Numbered from the stretch's first letter, positions 52,394 to 62,676 are shown. The stretch is DNA of 64,000 bases from Bacteroidota bacterium (GCA_021156365.1 JAJNDK010000003.1:434001-498000), one strand, 5' to 3'. The notes: generated from the sequence alone by a model not told the origin. Numbers and translations are program-made.

Positions 52394-53161
52394 ATGGGAC
52401 AAAAAGTTAATCCAATAGGTTTTCGTTTAGGAGTTATCAAAGGATGGGATTCTAATTGGTTTGGTGGAAATGATTATTCCGACAAACTGGTTGAAGACGA
52501 AAAAATCAGAAAATACCTAACTGCACGTTTACCTAAAGGCAGCATTTCAAAAGTGATCATCGAGAGAACCTTGAAGCTGATTACTGTTACGATCAACACT
52601 GCACGTCCGGGAATCATTATCGGAAAAGGCGGAAAAGAAGTAGATAAATTAAAAGAAGAGCTGAAGAAATTCACTAAGAAAGAAGTTCAGATCAATATAT
52701 ACGAGATCAAACGTCCGGAGTTGGATGCACGTTTAGTGGCAGACAGCATCGCCCGCCAGATCGAAGGCCGTATCTCATACAAAAGAGCATCTAAAATGGC
52801 AGTTGCTTCGGCAATGAGAATGGGTGCTGAAGGGATCAAGATCAAAGTATCAGGTCGTTTACAGGGTGCTGAGATGGCTCGTTCGGAAATGTACAAAGAC
52901 GGAAGAACTCCGCTGCATACATTACGTGCGGATATCGATTACGCAGTAGGGGAGGCGCTTACAGCTTTCGGATTACTGGGTGTGAAAGTATGGATCTGTA
53001 AAGGTGAGATCTTCGGAAAACGCGATCTGTCTCCGAACATCGGAATGGCAAAAGATAAAAAACGCGATACACCGGCTCCTAAATTCAATGCAGGTGGTGG
53101 AAACCGCGGTGGTGGAAATCGTGGCGGCGGCGATAAAAGAAGAGAAAAGCCGGCAAACTAA
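52394..53161 (+). CDS. rpsC: Ribosomal protein uS3 with RGG-like tail
   Basis: 255 residues. The KH domain ([19 protein letters not shown]) and the C-terminal domain ([35 protein letters not shown]) are normal. After about residue 215 there is a tail of Gly/Arg/Asn repeats ([19 protein letters not shown]), of the RGG type that binds RNA in other proteins. S3 lines the mRNA entry path, so the tail may contact mRNA (inference). It starts nine bases after rplV. Confidence 0.96.
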   Translation: MGQKVNPIGFRLGVIKGWDSNWFGGNDYSDKLVEDEKIRKYLTARLPKGSISKVIIERTLKLITVTINTARPGIIIGKGGKEVDKLKEELKKFTKKEVQINIYEIKRPELDARLVADSIARQIEGRISYKRASKMAVASAMRMGAEGIKIKVSGRLQGAEMARSEMYKDGRTPLHTLRADIDYAVGEALTAFGLLGVKVWICKGEIFGKRDLSPNIGMAKDKKRDTPAPKFNAGGGNRGGGNRGGGDKRREKPAN

Positions 53162-53202
53162 AATTAAAAGTACGTATTAAGCAATAGATAAAATTTACAA
53201 CA

Positions 53203-53631
53203 ATGTTACAGCCAAAAAGAACGAAATACAGAAAGATGCACAAGATGAAGATGAAAGGTCTTGCAAAACGCGGCGACCAATTATCTTTCGGCTCATTCGG
53301 CATCAAAGCAACTGAAGAATCATGGGTTACAGCTCGTCAAATCGAAGCAGCCCGTATTGCAGTAACTCGTTTTATGAAAAGAGAAGGTCAGATCTGGGTA
53401 CGTATTTTTCCTGACAAACCGATCACCAAAAAACCTGCAGAGGTTCGTATGGGTAAAGGTAAAGGTGCTCCTGAATATTGGGTAGCTCCGGTAAAAGCAG
53501 GTCGTATGATCTTCGAAGCGGAAGGCGTTCCTTTAGCAGTTGCAAAAGAAGCTTTACGTTTGGCTGCTCAGAAACTGCCGGTAAATACAAAATTTGTAGT
53601 ACGCAGGGATTTTGTTGAAACAAACGCTTAA
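53203..53631 (+). CDS. rplP: Ribosomal protein uL16
   Basis: 142 residues; binds near the A-site tRNA and the 5S region. [40 protein letters not shown] and the Arg in that loop (hydroxylated in some bacteria) are typical. 41 nt separate it from rpsC. Confidence 0.97.
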   Translation: MLQPKRTKYRKMHKMKMKGLAKRGDQLSFGSFGIKATEESWVTARQIEAARIAVTRFMKREGQIWVRIFPDKPITKKPAEVRMGKGKGAPEYWVAPVKAGRMIFEAEGVPLAVAKEALRLAAQKLPVNTKFVVRRDFVETNA

Positions 53632-53649
53632 TACGAAATAACAAAGAAC

Positions 53650-53847
53650 ATGGAAAATAAAGATATAGTTGCACTCTCGTTAAACGAATTGAGAGACAAA
53701 ATAAAAGAGGAAAAAGCAGTGATCAACAAAGTGAAGATTAACCACACTGTTTCCCCGGTTGAGAACCCGATGAAAATTCGTGAAGCACGCAAACTGATTG
53801 CGCGTTTGAGCACCGAATTAACGAAAAAACAAAAAGCAACAAAATAA
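53650..53847 (+). CDS. rpmC: Ribosomal protein uL29
   Basis: 65 residues, two-helix protein near the tunnel exit. LSLNELRDKIKEEKAVINKV and NPMKIREARKLIARLSTEL are the conserved helices. It lies 18 nt after rplP and six before rpsQ. Confidence 0.93.
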   Translation: MENKDIVALSLNELRDKIKEEKAVINKVKINHTVSPVENPMKIREARKLIARLSTELTKKQKATK

Positions 53848-53853
53848 GCAGCA

Positions 53854-54108
53854 ATGGAAAGAAATTTAAGAAAAGAACGAGTTGGTGTTGTTACCAGTAA
53901 CAAAATGGAAAAATCCATTGTTGTAATGGTTGAACGTAAAGTAAAGCACCCGAAGTACGGAAAGTTCATCAAGAAAAGCACGAAATTCGTAGCACACGAT
54001 GAGAAAAACGAGTGTGGCATTGGCGACACTGTGAAAATTATGGAAACACGTCCTATCAGCAAACTGAAATGCTGGAGACTTGTGGAAGTGGTTGAAAAAG
54101 CGAAATAA
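53854..54108 (+). CDS. rpsQ: Ribosomal protein uS17
   Basis: 84 residues; an OB-fold protein binding the 5' domain of 16S r[23 protein letters not shown] and [20 protein letters not shown] are typical. It is the last gene of the S10 block; the spc block follows after 23 nt. Confidence 0.95.
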   Translation: MERNLRKERVGVVTSNKMEKSIVVMVERKVKHPKYGKFIKKSTKFVAHDEKNECGIGDTVKIMETRPISKLKCWRLVEVVEKAK

Positions 54109-54131
54109 TTTTTTAAAGCATTTAAGACAAA

Positions 54132-54500
54132 ATGATACAAAACGAATCAAGATTATCAGTTGCCGATAACAGTGGAGCTAAAGAAGTATTGGTAATCCGC
54201 GTATTGGGTGGTACACGTAAACGTTACGCATCCATTGGTGACAAAGTTGTTGTTACTGTAAAACACGCGCTCCCTTCCGGGAATATCAAAAAAGGAACAG
54301 TTAGCAAAGCAGTAATTGTTAGAACCAGAAAAGAAATTCGTCGCCAGGATGGTTCATACATCCGTTTCGACGACAACGCAGCAGTGCTGTTAAAGGCTGA
54401 TGACGAGATCCGTGGAACACGTATCTTTGGGCCGGTAGCAAGAGAGTTGCGCGATAAACAATTCATGAAAATTATTTCACTTGCACCCGAAGTGCTTTAA
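54132..54500 (+). CDS. rplN: Ribosomal protein uL14
   Basis: 122 residues, the normal length. [20 protein letters not shown] and the end [16 protein letters not shown] are the highly conserved blocks. It contacts L19 and the 30S subunit. It opens the spc block. Confidence 0.97.
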   Translation: MIQNESRLSVADNSGAKEVLVIRVLGGTRKRYASIGDKVVVTVKHALPSGNIKKGTVSKAVIVRTRKEIRRQDGSYIRFDDNAAVLLKADDEIRGTRIFGPVARELRDKQFMKIISLAPEVL

Positions 54501-54521
54501 AATTAAAAGAGGAACCAGGTA

Positions 54522-54836
54522 ATGAAACTGAAGTTAAAAAAAGACGATTTAGTAATGGTTATTTCCGGAAACGCGAAAGGCCAGGAGGGCAAAATCGTAT
54601 CTATCGACCTTAAAAAATTAAGAGCGGTAGTAGAAGGTGTGAACATGATCTCCAAACACACCAAACCAAATGCAAAATCTCCAAACGGAGGTATTGTGAA
54701 ACAAGAAGGATCTATCCATATCTCTAACCTGATGTTAGTAGTTGGAGGAAAACCTACCCGTGTTGGCCGTCAGGTAAACGACAAAACCGGCAAAATCGAA
54801 CGAATTGCAAAAAAAACCAAAGAGGTAATTAAATAA
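54522..54836 (+). CDS. rplX: Ribosomal protein uL24
   Basis: 104 residues; assembly-initiation protein with a KOW motif ([20 protein letters not shown]). A purine-rich AGAGGAACCAGG lies just upstream. Its TAA overlaps the first base of the rplE ATG. Confidence 0.95.
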   Translation: MKLKLKKDDLVMVISGNAKGQEGKIVSIDLKKLRAVVEGVNMISKHTKPNAKSPNGGIVKQEGSIHISNLMLVVGGKPTRVGRQVNDKTGKIERIAKKTKEVIK

Positions 54837-55411
54837 TGGCAACGACTTACCAACCACGTCTGAAAACAAGATTCAGCGAAGAAATAAAAAAATCTCTTAA
54901 AGAGAAATTCCAGTACAGCTCTATCATGCAAGTACCGGAACTGCAAAAGATCTGCCTTAACCAGGGTTTGGGTGATGCTGTTGCTGATAAAAAGATCATT
55001 GAGAACGCAATTAAAGAAATGACGACCATTTCCGGTCAGAAAGCAGTTGCTACGTACTCAACAAAAGATATCTCTAACTTCAAACTTCGTAAAGGGGTTG
55101 CGATCGGTGTGCGTGTTACACTGCGCGGAAACCACATGTACGAGTTCCTGGACAGATTGATATCTTCCGCACTGCCACGTATCCGTGATTTCAAAGGGAT
55201 CAACGATAAAGGTTTTGACGGACACGGAAATTACACCTTAGGTGTTACCGAGCAGATCATCTTCCCTGAGATCGATATCGATAAAATCAGCAAGATCAAT
55301 GGTATGGACATTACATTTGTAACGACAGCCAAAACAGATAAAGAAGCGTATTCCCTGTTGAGCGAATTCGGCTTACCATTCAAGAACGCAAATAAAACAG
55401 AAGCTAAATAA
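54836..55411 (+). CDS. rplE: Ribosomal protein uL5
   Basis: 191 residues; binds 5S r[23 protein letters not shown] and [20 protein letters not shown] are typical. The start overlaps the rplX stop by one base (TAATG), which suggests coupled translation. Confidence 0.97.
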   Translation: MATTYQPRLKTRFSEEIKKSLKEKFQYSSIMQVPELQKICLNQGLGDAVADKKIIENAIKEMTTISGQKAVATYSTKDISNFKLRKGVAIGVRVTLRGNHMYEFLDRLISSALPRIRDFKGINDKGFDGHGNYTLGVTEQIIFPEIDIDKISKINGMDITFVTTAKTDKEAYSLLSEFGLPFKNANKTEAK

Positions 55412-55412
55412 A

Positions 55413-55682
55413 ATGGCAAAAGAATCAATGAAAGCCCGCGAGGTAAAAAGGGCAAGATTAGTAGCAAAATACGCTGACAAACGTGCGGCTTTAAAAGCAG
55501 CAGGCGATTACAACGCGTTACAAAAATTACCAAAGAATTCTTGTAAAGTTCGTATGCGCAACCGTTGCAAGCTTACAGGTCGTCCACGTGGATATATGCG
55601 CACCTTCGGGTTAAGCCGTGTTACTTTCCGTGAAATGGCTAACTTTGGAAAAATACCAGGTATAACAAAATCCAGCTGGTAA
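55413..55682 (+). CDS. rpsN: Ribosomal protein uS14 (long form)
   Basis: 89 residues, the long form. [20 protein letters not shown] and [20 protein letters not shown] are typical. The four Cys of the short zinc form are not all present (two are seen), so this is the zinc-independent type. The next gap, 119 nt to rpsH, is the widest of the spc block. Confidence 0.95.
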   Translation: MAKESMKAREVKRARLVAKYADKRAALKAAGDYNALQKLPKNSCKVRMRNRCKLTGRPRGYMRTFGLSRVTFREMANFGKIPGITKSSW

Positions 55683-55763
55683 CTATCCGTCGGAGCTTCA
55701 GTGAAAGAGGGTAGTACCTCCGGAACAAAAGCCGGCAAATTGAAAGAGTAAAATAATGTATAA

Positions 55764-55783
55764 TTATCCTGCCTGCGGGATAA
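55764..55783. repeat. Small hairpin in the rpsN-rpsH gap
   Basis: TTATCC and GGATAA form a six-pair stem around TGCCTGCG. The core string TGCCTGCGGG also occurs at 14966-14975 and, in reverse, at 33816-33825, both between genes. It has no T-run and is unlikely to be a full terminator. Confidence 0.4.
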
Positions 55784-55801
55784 CATATAAAACAAATAAA
55801 A

Positions 55802-56200
55802 ATGACAGACACAATTGCAGACTACTTAACAAGAGTCAGAAACGCTATCAGAGCGAACCACAGAATCGTAGAGATCCCTTCTTCAAACCTGAAAAAGGAG
55901 ATCACCAAGATCCTTTTCGAAAAAGGATACATCCTGAACTACAAGTTCGATGTGAACGAAAAAAATCAGGCGACTATCAAGATCGCTTTGAAATACCATC
56001 CCGTAACAAAACAACCTGCTATTCGCTCGTTAGATCGCGTGTCTTCACCTGGTCTTCGTAAATATTCGGGAGCCACTTCATTACCACGTGTAATCAATGG
56101 TTTAGGTATCGCCATCATTTCTACTTCCAAAGGTGTTATGACCGACAAAGAAGCAAGAACACAAAATGTGGGTGGTGAAGTAGTTTGTTATGTATCTTAA
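55802..56200 (+). CDS. rpsH: Ribosomal protein uS8
   Basis: 132 residues; binds the central domain of 16S rRNA. DTIADYLTRVRNAIRANHRI and SSPGLRKYSGATSLPRVING plus GIAIISTSKGVMTDKEAR are typical. In enterobacteria S8 represses the spc operon by binding the rplE start region; whether it does so here is not shown. Confidence 0.97.
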   Translation: MTDTIADYLTRVRNAIRANHRIVEIPSSNLKKEITKILFEKGYILNYKFDVNEKNQATIKIALKYHPVTKQPAIRSLDRVSSPGLRKYSGATSLPRVINGLGIAIISTSKGVMTDKEARTQNVGGEVVCYVS

Positions 56201-56205
56201 AAATT

Positions 56206-56211
56206 AGGAGG
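56206..56211 (+). promoter_or_regulatory. Strong Shine-Dalgarno sequence before rplF
   Basis: AGGAGG ends nine bases before the rplF ATG at 56221. Most genes in this window have no such site, as expected for Bacteroidota, so a full-consensus site in front of one ribosomal gene is unusual. Confidence 0.7.
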
Positions 56212-56220
56212 AAATTAATC

Positions 56221-56772
56221 ATGTCACGTATAGGAAAATTACCGATAACAATACCTTCAGGAGTTGAAGTCTCCATTGCAGGAACAACTGTTACCGTAAA
56301 AGGAAAAAAAGGTACACTGACTCAGGCAGTGGATGCTGATATAAAAGTTACAATAGAGGACGGGATCATCAATGTTGCTCGTCCTACTGATCAAAAACGT
56401 CACCGCTCACTGCACGGTTTGTACCGCGCATTGATCGCCAACATGGTGGAAGGCGTTTCTGAAGGATTCAAAACCGAACAGGAATTGGTGGGTGTGGGTT
56501 ACCGTGCTTCCAACAAAGGCCAGTCACTGGAGCTTTCCCTGGGTTACTCTCACAACGTTCAGTTTGAGCTTCCGGTTGAGATCAAGGTTACAACCACTTC
56601 GGAAAAAGGTCAGAACCCTAAAGTTATTCTGGAATCCTGCGACAAGCAATTGATCGGTCAGGTGGCTGCAAAGATCCGCTCACTGCGTAAACCTGAGCCT
56701 TACAAAGGAAAAGGTATTAAATTCACCGGTGAGATACTTCGCAGAAAAGCAGGTAAAGCAGCAGGTAAATAA
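56221..56772 (+). CDS. rplF: Ribosomal protein uL6
   Basis: 183 residues from the ATG at 56221, just after AGGAGG; the open frame extends 12 codons further up, overlapping rpsH, and is rejected. MSRIGKLPITIPSGVEVSIA, the duplicated fold and the end EPYKGKGIKFTGEILRRKAG are typical. L6 lies near the factor-binding centre. Confidence 0.97.
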   Translation: MSRIGKLPITIPSGVEVSIAGTTVTVKGKKGTLTQAVDADIKVTIEDGIINVARPTDQKRHRSLHGLYRALIANMVEGVSEGFKTEQELVGVGYRASNKGQSLELSLGYSHNVQFELPVEIKVTTTSEKGQNPKVILESCDKQLIGQVAAKIRSLRKPEPYKGKGIKFTGEILRRKAGKAAGK

Positions 56773-56814
56773 TAGGTTAATTAAGATTAGTATAAAAATT
56801 CAAGATATAATAAA

Positions 56815-57171
56815 ATGGCTCTCACAAAATCTGAAAGAAGAACCCGAATCAAAAAACGTATCCGGAAGGTGATCAACGGAACTACGTCCACACCACGCCT
56901 GAGCGTTTTCAGGAGCAACTCAGAGATCTATGCTCAGATCATCGACGACCTGAATGGAACTACCCTGGCAATGGCTTCTTCGAAAGACAAAGACCTTGCT
57001 TCGGCAAAAGGAACCAAATCAGAGGTTTCCAAAATAGTAGGTAAAGCTATTGCTGATAAAGCAAAAGCAAAAGGGATCGAAGTTGTCGTTTTCGACAGAG
57101 GAGGATACCTGTACCACGGTCGTGTTAAATCCCTTGCAGAAGGTGCAAGAGAAGGTGGTTTGAAATTCTAA
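56815..57171 (+). CDS. rplR: Ribosomal protein uL18
   Basis: 118 residues; binds 5S r[43 protein letters not shown] and [20 protein letters not shown] are conserved. 42 nt separate it from rplF and 19 nt from rpsE. Confidence 0.97.
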   Translation: MALTKSERRTRIKKRIRKVINGTTSTPRLSVFRSNSEIYAQIIDDLNGTTLAMASSKDKDLASAKGTKSEVSKIVGKAIADKAKAKGIEVVVFDRGGYLYHGRVKSLAEGAREGGLKF

Positions 57172-57190
57172 AAAATTAAAAAAAGAAAAA

Positions 57191-57709
57191 ATGTCTAAAG
57201 AAGTTGTAAAACGAGTAAAATCAGCCGAAATAGAACTAAAAGATAAATTAGTTGGTATCCAGCGTGTGACGAAAGTTACAAAAGGTGGACGTCACTTCAG
57301 TTTCTCTGCCATTGTTGTAGTTGGTAACGAAAAAGGAGTAGTAGGTTATGGTTTGGGTAAAGCGAACGAGGTTACCGATGCGATCACCAAAGGGATTGAT
57401 GATGCAAAGAAAAACCTGGTGAAGGTTTCTATCCTGAAAGGAACTGTTCCTCACGCACAGGAAGGTAAATACGGCGGATCCCGCGTATTCCTTAAGCCTG
57501 CTGCTCACGGTACCGGTGTTATCGCTGGTGGTGCGATGCGTGCAGTGTTGGAGAGTGTTGGTGTAACGGATGTATTGGCAAAATCAAAAGGATCTTCGAA
57601 CCCGCACAACGTGGTGAAAGCAACTTTCGATGCACTGTCAAAACTGCGCGATGCATACACGATCTCTCAACAAAGAGGTATCTCAATTGATAAAGTGTTT
57701 AACGGTTAA
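57191..57709 (+). CDS. rpsE: Ribosomal protein uS5
   Basis: 172 residues; part of the mRNA entry helicase with S3 and S4. [35 protein letters not shown] and [20 protein letters not shown] are typical. The loop residues linked to spectinomycin resistance in other species are in the first block and look normal. Confidence 0.97.
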   Translation: MSKEVVKRVKSAEIELKDKLVGIQRVTKVTKGGRHFSFSAIVVVGNEKGVVGYGLGKANEVTDAITKGIDDAKKNLVKVSILKGTVPHAQEGKYGGSRVFLKPAAHGTGVIAGGAMRAVLESVGVTDVLAKSKGSSNPHNVVKATFDALSKLRDAYTISQQRGISIDKVFNG

Positions 57710-57721
57710 TATTCAGGAAAC

Positions 57722-57901
57722 ATGAGCAAAGTAAAAGTAACATTGGTGAAAAGCACCATCAAAAAAACACAAAGGATCAAACGCACCGTTGAAGCTTTAG
57801 GATTACGTAAAGTTAACAGCACTGTTGAGCATACCGTTACTCCACAGATCCAGGGAATGATCAGAGCGGTGAACCATATAGTAAAAGTTGAAAATATTTA
57901 A
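57722..57901 (+). CDS. rpmD: Ribosomal protein uL30
   Basis: A 59-residue protein read directly from the sequence: MSKVKVTLVKSTIKKTQRIK, then RTVEALGLRKVNSTVEHTVT and IQGMIRAVNHIVKVENI. Size, the TQRIKRTVEALGLRK pattern and position between rpsE and rplO identify L30. Confidence 0.95.
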   Translation: MSKVKVTLVKSTIKKTQRIKRTVEALGLRKVNSTVEHTVTPQIQGMIRAVNHIVKVENI

Positions 57902-57919
57902 TAGATAAGATTAAACGAT

Positions 57920-58366
57920 ATGCAATTAAGTAATTTAAAACCTGCAAAAGGCTCGGTAAAAACAAACTACCGTAGAGGAAGAGGTCAGGGCTCCGGCGGT
58001 GGCGGAACAGCTACACGCGGACACAAAGGTGCTAAATCCCGTTCAGGATATTCTTCCAAACGTGGTTTCGAAGGTGGGCAGATGCCGCTTCAACGCCGTG
58101 TTCCTAAGTTCGGGTTCAAAAATATCAACCGCGTGGAGTATGTATCCGTTAACCTGGATGCACTACAAAAATTGGCTGATAACAAAGGAATTAAAGAAAT
58201 CACACCTGAGGTGTTTATCCAAAACGGATTAGCTTCTAAGACTTCTTTGATCAAAGTTTTAGGACGTGGAGAGTTAAAAGCTGCAGTTACAGTGAAAGCA
58301 CACGCTTTCTCAGCTACAGCAAAATCAGCAATCGAAGCTAAAGGTGGTTCAGCGACCACACTATAA
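57920..58366 (+). CDS. rplO: Ribosomal protein uL15
   Basis: 148 residues; late assembly protein of the 50S. LSNLKPAKGSVKTNYRRGRG and the Gly-rich GTATRGHKGAKSRSGYSSKR, then FEGGQMPLQRRVPKFGFKN are typical. Its stop lies three bases before secY. Confidence 0.97.
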   Translation: MQLSNLKPAKGSVKTNYRRGRGQGSGGGGTATRGHKGAKSRSGYSSKRGFEGGQMPLQRRVPKFGFKNINRVEYVSVNLDALQKLADNKGIKEITPEVFIQNGLASKTSLIKVLGRGELKAAVTVKAHAFSATAKSAIEAKGGSATTL

Positions 58367-58369
58367 TTT

Positions 58370-59710
58370 ATGAAGAGATTTATAAATACATTAAAAAATA
58401 TCTGGAGGATAGAAGAGTTAAGACAACGTATTATCTTAACCCTTCTTCTTATCCTGGTATACCGTTTCGGTACCTTTGTAGTACTGCCCGGCGTTGACGC
58501 TGCGGTACTGGCAAAAGCCAAAGACGCACAGAGCCAGGATGGTATCCTCGGTCTGATCAACATTTTCGCAGGTGGAGCTTTCCAAAGAGCTTCTATTTTC
58601 GGATTGGGTATCATGCCGTATATCACATCTTCCATCATTATCCAGTTATTGGGTATGGCTGTCCCTTATTTCCAGAAAATGCAGAAAGAAGGCGAAAGCG
58701 GAAGAAAGAAGATAAACCAGTACACCCGTTTCTTAACAGTAGCTGTTACAGCAGTTCAGGCTCCGGGTTATATCGCTACTCAAATTACCAATATCCAGGG
58801 TGCGGTTCCAAATGCAGGTCCATACTGGTATATTCAGTCTATTATCATTTTGGTAACTGGAACCATGTTCGTGATGTGGTTGGGTGAGAAGATCACCGAC
58901 AAGGGTATCGGAAACGGTATCTCTATGATCATCATGATCGGTATCATCGCACGTTTGCCGATCGCCTTCGGATTTGAGGTTAGTTCCCGTCTGGATGCAC
59001 AGGGTGGTGGATTGATCATGTTCCTGTTAGAATTGGTATTCCTCCTGTTTGTGATCATCGGATCTATCCTGCTCGTTCAGGGTACGAGAAGGGTTCCTGT
59101 ACAGTTTGCGAAGAAAATCGTTGGAAACAAACAATATGGTGGGGTTCGCCAGTACATTCCTCTCAAAGTGAATGCTGCAGGTGTAATGCCAATCATCTTC
59201 GCCCAGGCAATTATGTTCATCCCGGCTGCAGTAGCAACCATGGGTGACCAGACAAAAGGCGGTTTCCTGATGGCATTTACAGATCATTTCGGTCTTTGGT
59301 ACAATGTTACCTTTGCGATCCTGATCATCCTGTTTACGTACTTCTACACGGCTATAATGGTGAATCCTAATCAGTTGGCTGATGATATGAAACGTAACGG
59401 AGGTTTTGTTCCGGGTGTGAAACCAGGCAAGAAAACAGCGGAATTCCTTGATTCAGTAATGTCGAAGATCACTTTACCAGGCTCTATATTCCTGGCTGGT
59501 GTGGCAGTAATGCCGGCAGTAGCCAAAGTGTTGGGTGTAACCAGCGAATTTGCGAACTTTTATGGTGGAACATCCCTGCTGATCCTGGTAGGTGTGGTAT
59601 TGGATACGTTGCAACAGATTGAAAGCTACTTGCTTAACAGGCAGTATGAAGGTCTGATGAAGAGCGGAAGGATCAAAGGAAGAGCTTCATCTATGCAATT
59701 ACAAAGCTAA
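58370..59710 (+). CDS. secY: Protein translocase subunit SecY
   Basis: 446 residues with ten membrane helices. [20 protein letters not shown], the plug region ([20 protein letters not shown]) and the cytoplasmic loops [19 protein letters not shown] are conserved. It forms the Sec channel with SecE and SecG for export and membrane insertion. Many exported proteins in this window depend on it. It overlaps no neighbour; infA starts one base after its stop. Confidence 0.98.
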   Translation: MKRFINTLKNIWRIEELRQRIILTLLLILVYRFGTFVVLPGVDAAVLAKAKDAQSQDGILGLINIFAGGAFQRASIFGLGIMPYITSSIIIQLLGMAVPYFQKMQKEGESGRKKINQYTRFLTVAVTAVQAPGYIATQITNIQGAVPNAGPYWYIQSIIILVTGTMFVMWLGEKITDKGIGNGISMIIMIGIIARLPIAFGFEVSSRLDAQGGGLIMFLLELVFLLFVIIGSILLVQGTRRVPVQFAKKIVGNKQYGGVRQYIPLKVNAAGVMPIIFAQAIMFIPAAVATMGDQTKGGFLMAFTDHFGLWYNVTFAILIILFTYFYTAIMVNPNQLADDMKRNGGFVPGVKPGKKTAEFLDSVMSKITLPGSIFLAGVAVMPAVAKVLGVTSEFANFYGGTSLLILVGVVLDTLQQIESYLLNRQYEGLMKSGRIKGRASSMQLQS

Positions 59711-59711
59711 T

Positions 59712-59930
59712 ATGGCAAAACAGAATTCGATAGAGCAGGATGGGACGATACTCGAAGCATTAAGTAATGCAATGTTCAGGGTACAATTGGAGAACGGACA
59801 CGAGGTAATCGCGCACATCTCCGGTAAAATGAGGATGAATTATATAAAAATACTCGTGGGAGACAAGGTTAGACTGGAAATGTCACCCTACGATTTAACA
59901 AAAGGAAGAATTTCGTATAGGTATAAATAA
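59712..59930 (+). CDS. infA: Translation initiation factor IF-1
   Basis: 72 residues, a single S1-type OB fold. [40 protein letters not shown] and [13 protein letters not shown] are the normal blocks. It blocks the A site during initiation. It starts one base after secY. Confidence 0.97.
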   Translation: MAKQNSIEQDGTILEALSNAMFRVQLENGHEVIAHISGKMRMNYIKILVGDKVRLEMSPYDLTKGRISYRYK

Positions 59931-59939
59931 TTAGAAACC

Positions 59940-60056
59940 ATGAAGGTAAGAGCATCACTTAAAAAAAGAAGCGTGGATTGTGTAATCGTACGCCGTAAGG
60001 GTAAACTTTACATTATTAACAAAAAGAACCCAAAATTTAAACAAAGACAAAGATAA
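59940..60056 (+). CDS. rpmJ: Ribosomal protein bL36 (zinc-independent form)
   Basis: A 38-residue protein read directly: [20 protein letters not shown] followed by [18 protein letters not shown]. Of the usual zinc ligands (three Cys and one His) only Cys14 remains, so this is the zinc-free form. Its position between infA and rpsM is standard. Confidence 0.95.
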   Translation: MKVRASLKKRSVDCVIVRRKGKLYIINKKNPKFKQRQR

Positions 60057-60099
60057 TTTTTGTACTTTCGCAAACCTTTTTAAAAATTAATTAACAAAA

Positions 60100-60477
60100 A
60101 TGGCAAGGATCGCAGGTATTGATTTACCAAAAAATAAAAGAGGAGAGATCGGTTTAACGTATGTCTTCGGAATCGGGCGTAGCAGAGCTCAGGCAATTTT
60201 AACAAAAGCTGGCATCAGCTGGGATAAAAAAGTGAACGAGTGGAACGATGAAGAGTCGAACGCTATCCGTAAGATCATCAACGATGAGATCAAGGTAGAA
60301 GGTGCTTTGCGTTCCGAAGTGCAATTAAATATCAAACGTCTTGTGGATATTGGCTCTTACAGAGGGATGCGTCACAGGAATGGTTTGCCTACAAGAGGTC
60401 AGCGTAGCAAAACAAATGCACGTACACGTAAAGGAAAACGTAAGACTATTGCAGGTAAAAAGAAAGTTACTAAATAA
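60100..60477 (+). CDS. rpsM: Ribosomal protein uS13
   Basis: 125 residues; 30S head, contacts the P-site tRNA and L5. [36 protein letters not shown] and [20 protein letters not shown] are typical. A TACTTTCG string in the 43-nt gap before it (60063-60070) is one base off the -7 consensus and might be a weak internal promoter. Confidence 0.97.
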   Translation: MARIAGIDLPKNKRGEIGLTYVFGIGRSRAQAILTKAGISWDKKVNEWNDEESNAIRKIINDEIKVEGALRSEVQLNIKRLVDIGSYRGMRHRNGLPTRGQRSKTNARTRKGKRKTIAGKKKVTK

Positions 60478-60498
60478 TAAGTAAGAGGATACAATAAA

Positions 60499-60909
60499 AT
60501 GGCAAAGCAACAAACAGCAGCTGCAGCAGCAAAAGCATCAGCTAAAAAAAGAGTTGTTAAAGTAGAGGCACTTGGAGAAGCGCACATCAATGCTACTTTC
60601 AACAATATCATCATTTCTTTAACCAACCTTCAGGGGCAGGTTATTTCCTGGTCAAGTGCAGGTAAAATGGGTTTCCGTGGTTCTAAAAAGAACACTCCGT
60701 ATGCAGCTCAGTTAGCAGCAACAGACAGCGGAAAAGTAGCATATGATGCAGGTCTGCGTAAAGTAAAAGTATATGTAAAAGGACCTGGAGCAGGCCGCGA
60801 ATCAGCGATCAGAACGATCGGTACAGTAGGTATCGAAGTTACCGAGATCGTGGATATCACTCCGATCCCGCACAACGGATGTCGTCCTCCAAAACGTCGT
60901 CGCGTTTAA
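60499..60909 (+). CDS. rpsK: Ribosomal protein uS11
   Basis: 136 residues; platform protein near the mRNA exit. The N-terminal ~20 residues are Ala/Lys-rich. [37 protein letters not shown] and [14 protein letters not shown] are conserved. An AGAGGAT purine stretch lies upstream. Confidence 0.97.
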   Translation: MAKQQTAAAAAKASAKKRVVKVEALGEAHINATFNNIIISLTNLQGQVISWSSAGKMGFRGSKKNTPYAAQLAATDSGKVAYDAGLRKVKVYVKGPGAGRESAIRTIGTVGIEVTEIVDITPIPHNGCRPPKRRRV

Positions 60910-60947
60910 TAATTAGTAATAAATTCATCATTCAAAGTTCATAAGAA

Positions 60948-61553
60948 ATGGCAAGGTATACAGGTCCAAAGTCGAAAATCGCACGTAAGTTCAAAGAGCC
61001 AATTTTTGGCCCGGACAAGGCTTTAGAAAAGAAAAATTATCCTCCGGGACAACATGGTTTGGCTAAAAAAAGAGCTAAACAATCGGAGTATGCAGTTCAG
61101 CTGCAGGAAAAACAAAAAGCAAAATACACGTACGGTGTATTGGAGAAACAATTTGCAGGTACTTTCGATAAAGCTGCCCGTGCAAAAGGTATTACCGGTG
61201 AAGTATTGCTTCAGTTAATGGAATCCCGTTTGGATAACGTAGTATACCGTATGGGTATCGCTCCTTCACGTAGCGCTGCTCGTCAGTTGGTAGGTCACAA
61301 GCATATCACTGTGAACGGAGAGCTGGTAAACATCTCTTCTTACAGCCTGAAACCAGGTGATGTGATCGGTATCCGTGAGAAATCACGTTCTATGGAAACG
61401 ATCGTTAATTCACTTGCAGGAGCTTCCAATAAATACTCCTGGTTGGATTTCGATGCAAAAAGCTTCAGCGGAACATTCATTCAGCGTCCGGAAAGACAGC
61501 AGATCCCTGAGAACATCAAGGAACAGCTGATCGTCGAGCTTTACTCTAAATAA
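60948..61553 (+). CDS. rpsD: Ribosomal protein uS4
   Basis: 201 residues. It binds 16S rRNA first in assembly and in some bacteria represses its own operon. [20 protein letters not shown], the S4 fold ([40 protein letters not shown]) are normal. The N-terminal zinc cysteines of some S4 forms are absent. Confidence 0.97.
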   Translation: MARYTGPKSKIARKFKEPIFGPDKALEKKNYPPGQHGLAKKRAKQSEYAVQLQEKQKAKYTYGVLEKQFAGTFDKAARAKGITGEVLLQLMESRLDNVVYRMGIAPSRSAARQLVGHKHITVNGELVNISSYSLKPGDVIGIREKSRSMETIVNSLAGASNKYSWLDFDAKSFSGTFIQRPERQQIPENIKEQLIVELYSK

Positions 61554-61609
61554 TGAGTTTGCACCGGAGAAATTTTTAAATTTAGTAACTAATATAATTC
61601 AATAAAAAT

Positions 61610-62602
61610 ATGGCTATTCTTGCTTTCCAACGTCCTGATAAAGTTATATTACTTCAATCTACTGATACTGTAGGTCAATTCGAGTTCCGTCCATTGGAGC
61701 AGGGTTACGGTATCACTGTTGGTAACGCGTTGCGCCGTATCCTTTTATCTTCTTTAGAAGGGTATGCTATCACTACTATCCGTCTTGAAGGTGTGGACCA
61801 TGAGTTCTCTACTATCAAAGGCGTTGTAGAAGATGTAACGGAGATCATTCTGAACATGAAACAGATCCGTTTCAAAAAACAGATCGATAATCACGATTTC
61901 GAAAAAGCGGTTTGTACGCTTACAGGAAAAGATACTATTACTGCAGGAGACATCGGAAAGTTCTTAAACGGCTTCCAGGTGTTGAATCCTGAACTGGTGA
62001 TCGCACATTGCGAGCCATCCGTAAAACTGAAACTGGAGATCACGATCGAAAAAGGCCGTGGATATGTTCCTGCAGACGAAAACAAGCCTGCAAACGCTCC
62101 TCACGGAGTTATCCCGATCGATGCGATCTACACTCCGATCCGTAACGTAAAATACTCAGTAGAGAACTACCGTGTTGAACAAAAAACGGATTACGAAAAA
62201 CTGATCATCGACATCGTTACCGATGGTTCTATCCATCCGAAAGATGCTTTGAAAGAAGCTGCGAAGATCCTTATTCATCACTTCATGTTGTTCTCCGATG
62301 AGCGTATCACTTTGGATACAGAAGAGAAGAGCACAGAGAACGAATTTGACGAAGCATCTCTGCACATGCGTCAGCTGTTGAAAACCAAACTGGTTGATAT
62401 GGATCTGTCTGTTCGTGCACTGAACTGCCTGAAAGCTGCTGATGTGGAAACATTAGGAGAACTGGTAGCCTTCAACAAAAACGACCTGTTGAAATTCCGT
62501 AACTTCGGTAAGAAATCCCTTACAGAGTTAGAAGACCTGGTACAAACAAAAGGCCTTCAGTTCGGAATGAACGTTGCAAAATACAAACTGGATAAAGAGT
62601 AG
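61610..62602 (+). CDS. rpoA: RNA polymerase alpha subunit
   Basis: 330 residues. The dimerising N-terminal domain ([40 protein letters not shown]) and the C-terminal domain ([37 protein letters not shown]), which contacts upstream DNA and activators, are both complete. The gene lies between rpsD and rplQ as usual. Confidence 0.98.
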   Translation: MAILAFQRPDKVILLQSTDTVGQFEFRPLEQGYGITVGNALRRILLSSLEGYAITTIRLEGVDHEFSTIKGVVEDVTEIILNMKQIRFKKQIDNHDFEKAVCTLTGKDTITAGDIGKFLNGFQVLNPELVIAHCEPSVKLKLEITIEKGRGYVPADENKPANAPHGVIPIDAIYTPIRNVKYSVENYRVEQKTDYEKLIIDIVTDGSIHPKDALKEAAKILIHHFMLFSDERITLDTEEKSTENEFDEASLHMRQLLKTKLVDMDLSVRALNCLKAADVETLGELVAFNKNDLLKFRNFGKKSLTELEDLVQTKGLQFGMNVAKYKLDKE

Positions 62603-62621
62603 TAATAATTTAAGAGCGATA

Positions 62622-62666
62622 GATTTTTTGAATCTGAAATTCAAAAAATCAAGAATTCAAAAAATC
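62622..62666. repeat. AT-rich palindrome with two alternative right arms before rplQ
   Basis: GATTTTTTGAAT (62622-62633) is perfectly complementary to ATTCAAAAAATC at 62639-62650 and again at 62655-62666. Only one of the two stems can form at a time. It lies in the rpoA-rplQ gap, just before the rplQ start. Confidence 0.65.
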
Positions 62667-62676
62667 AAAAAACAAA

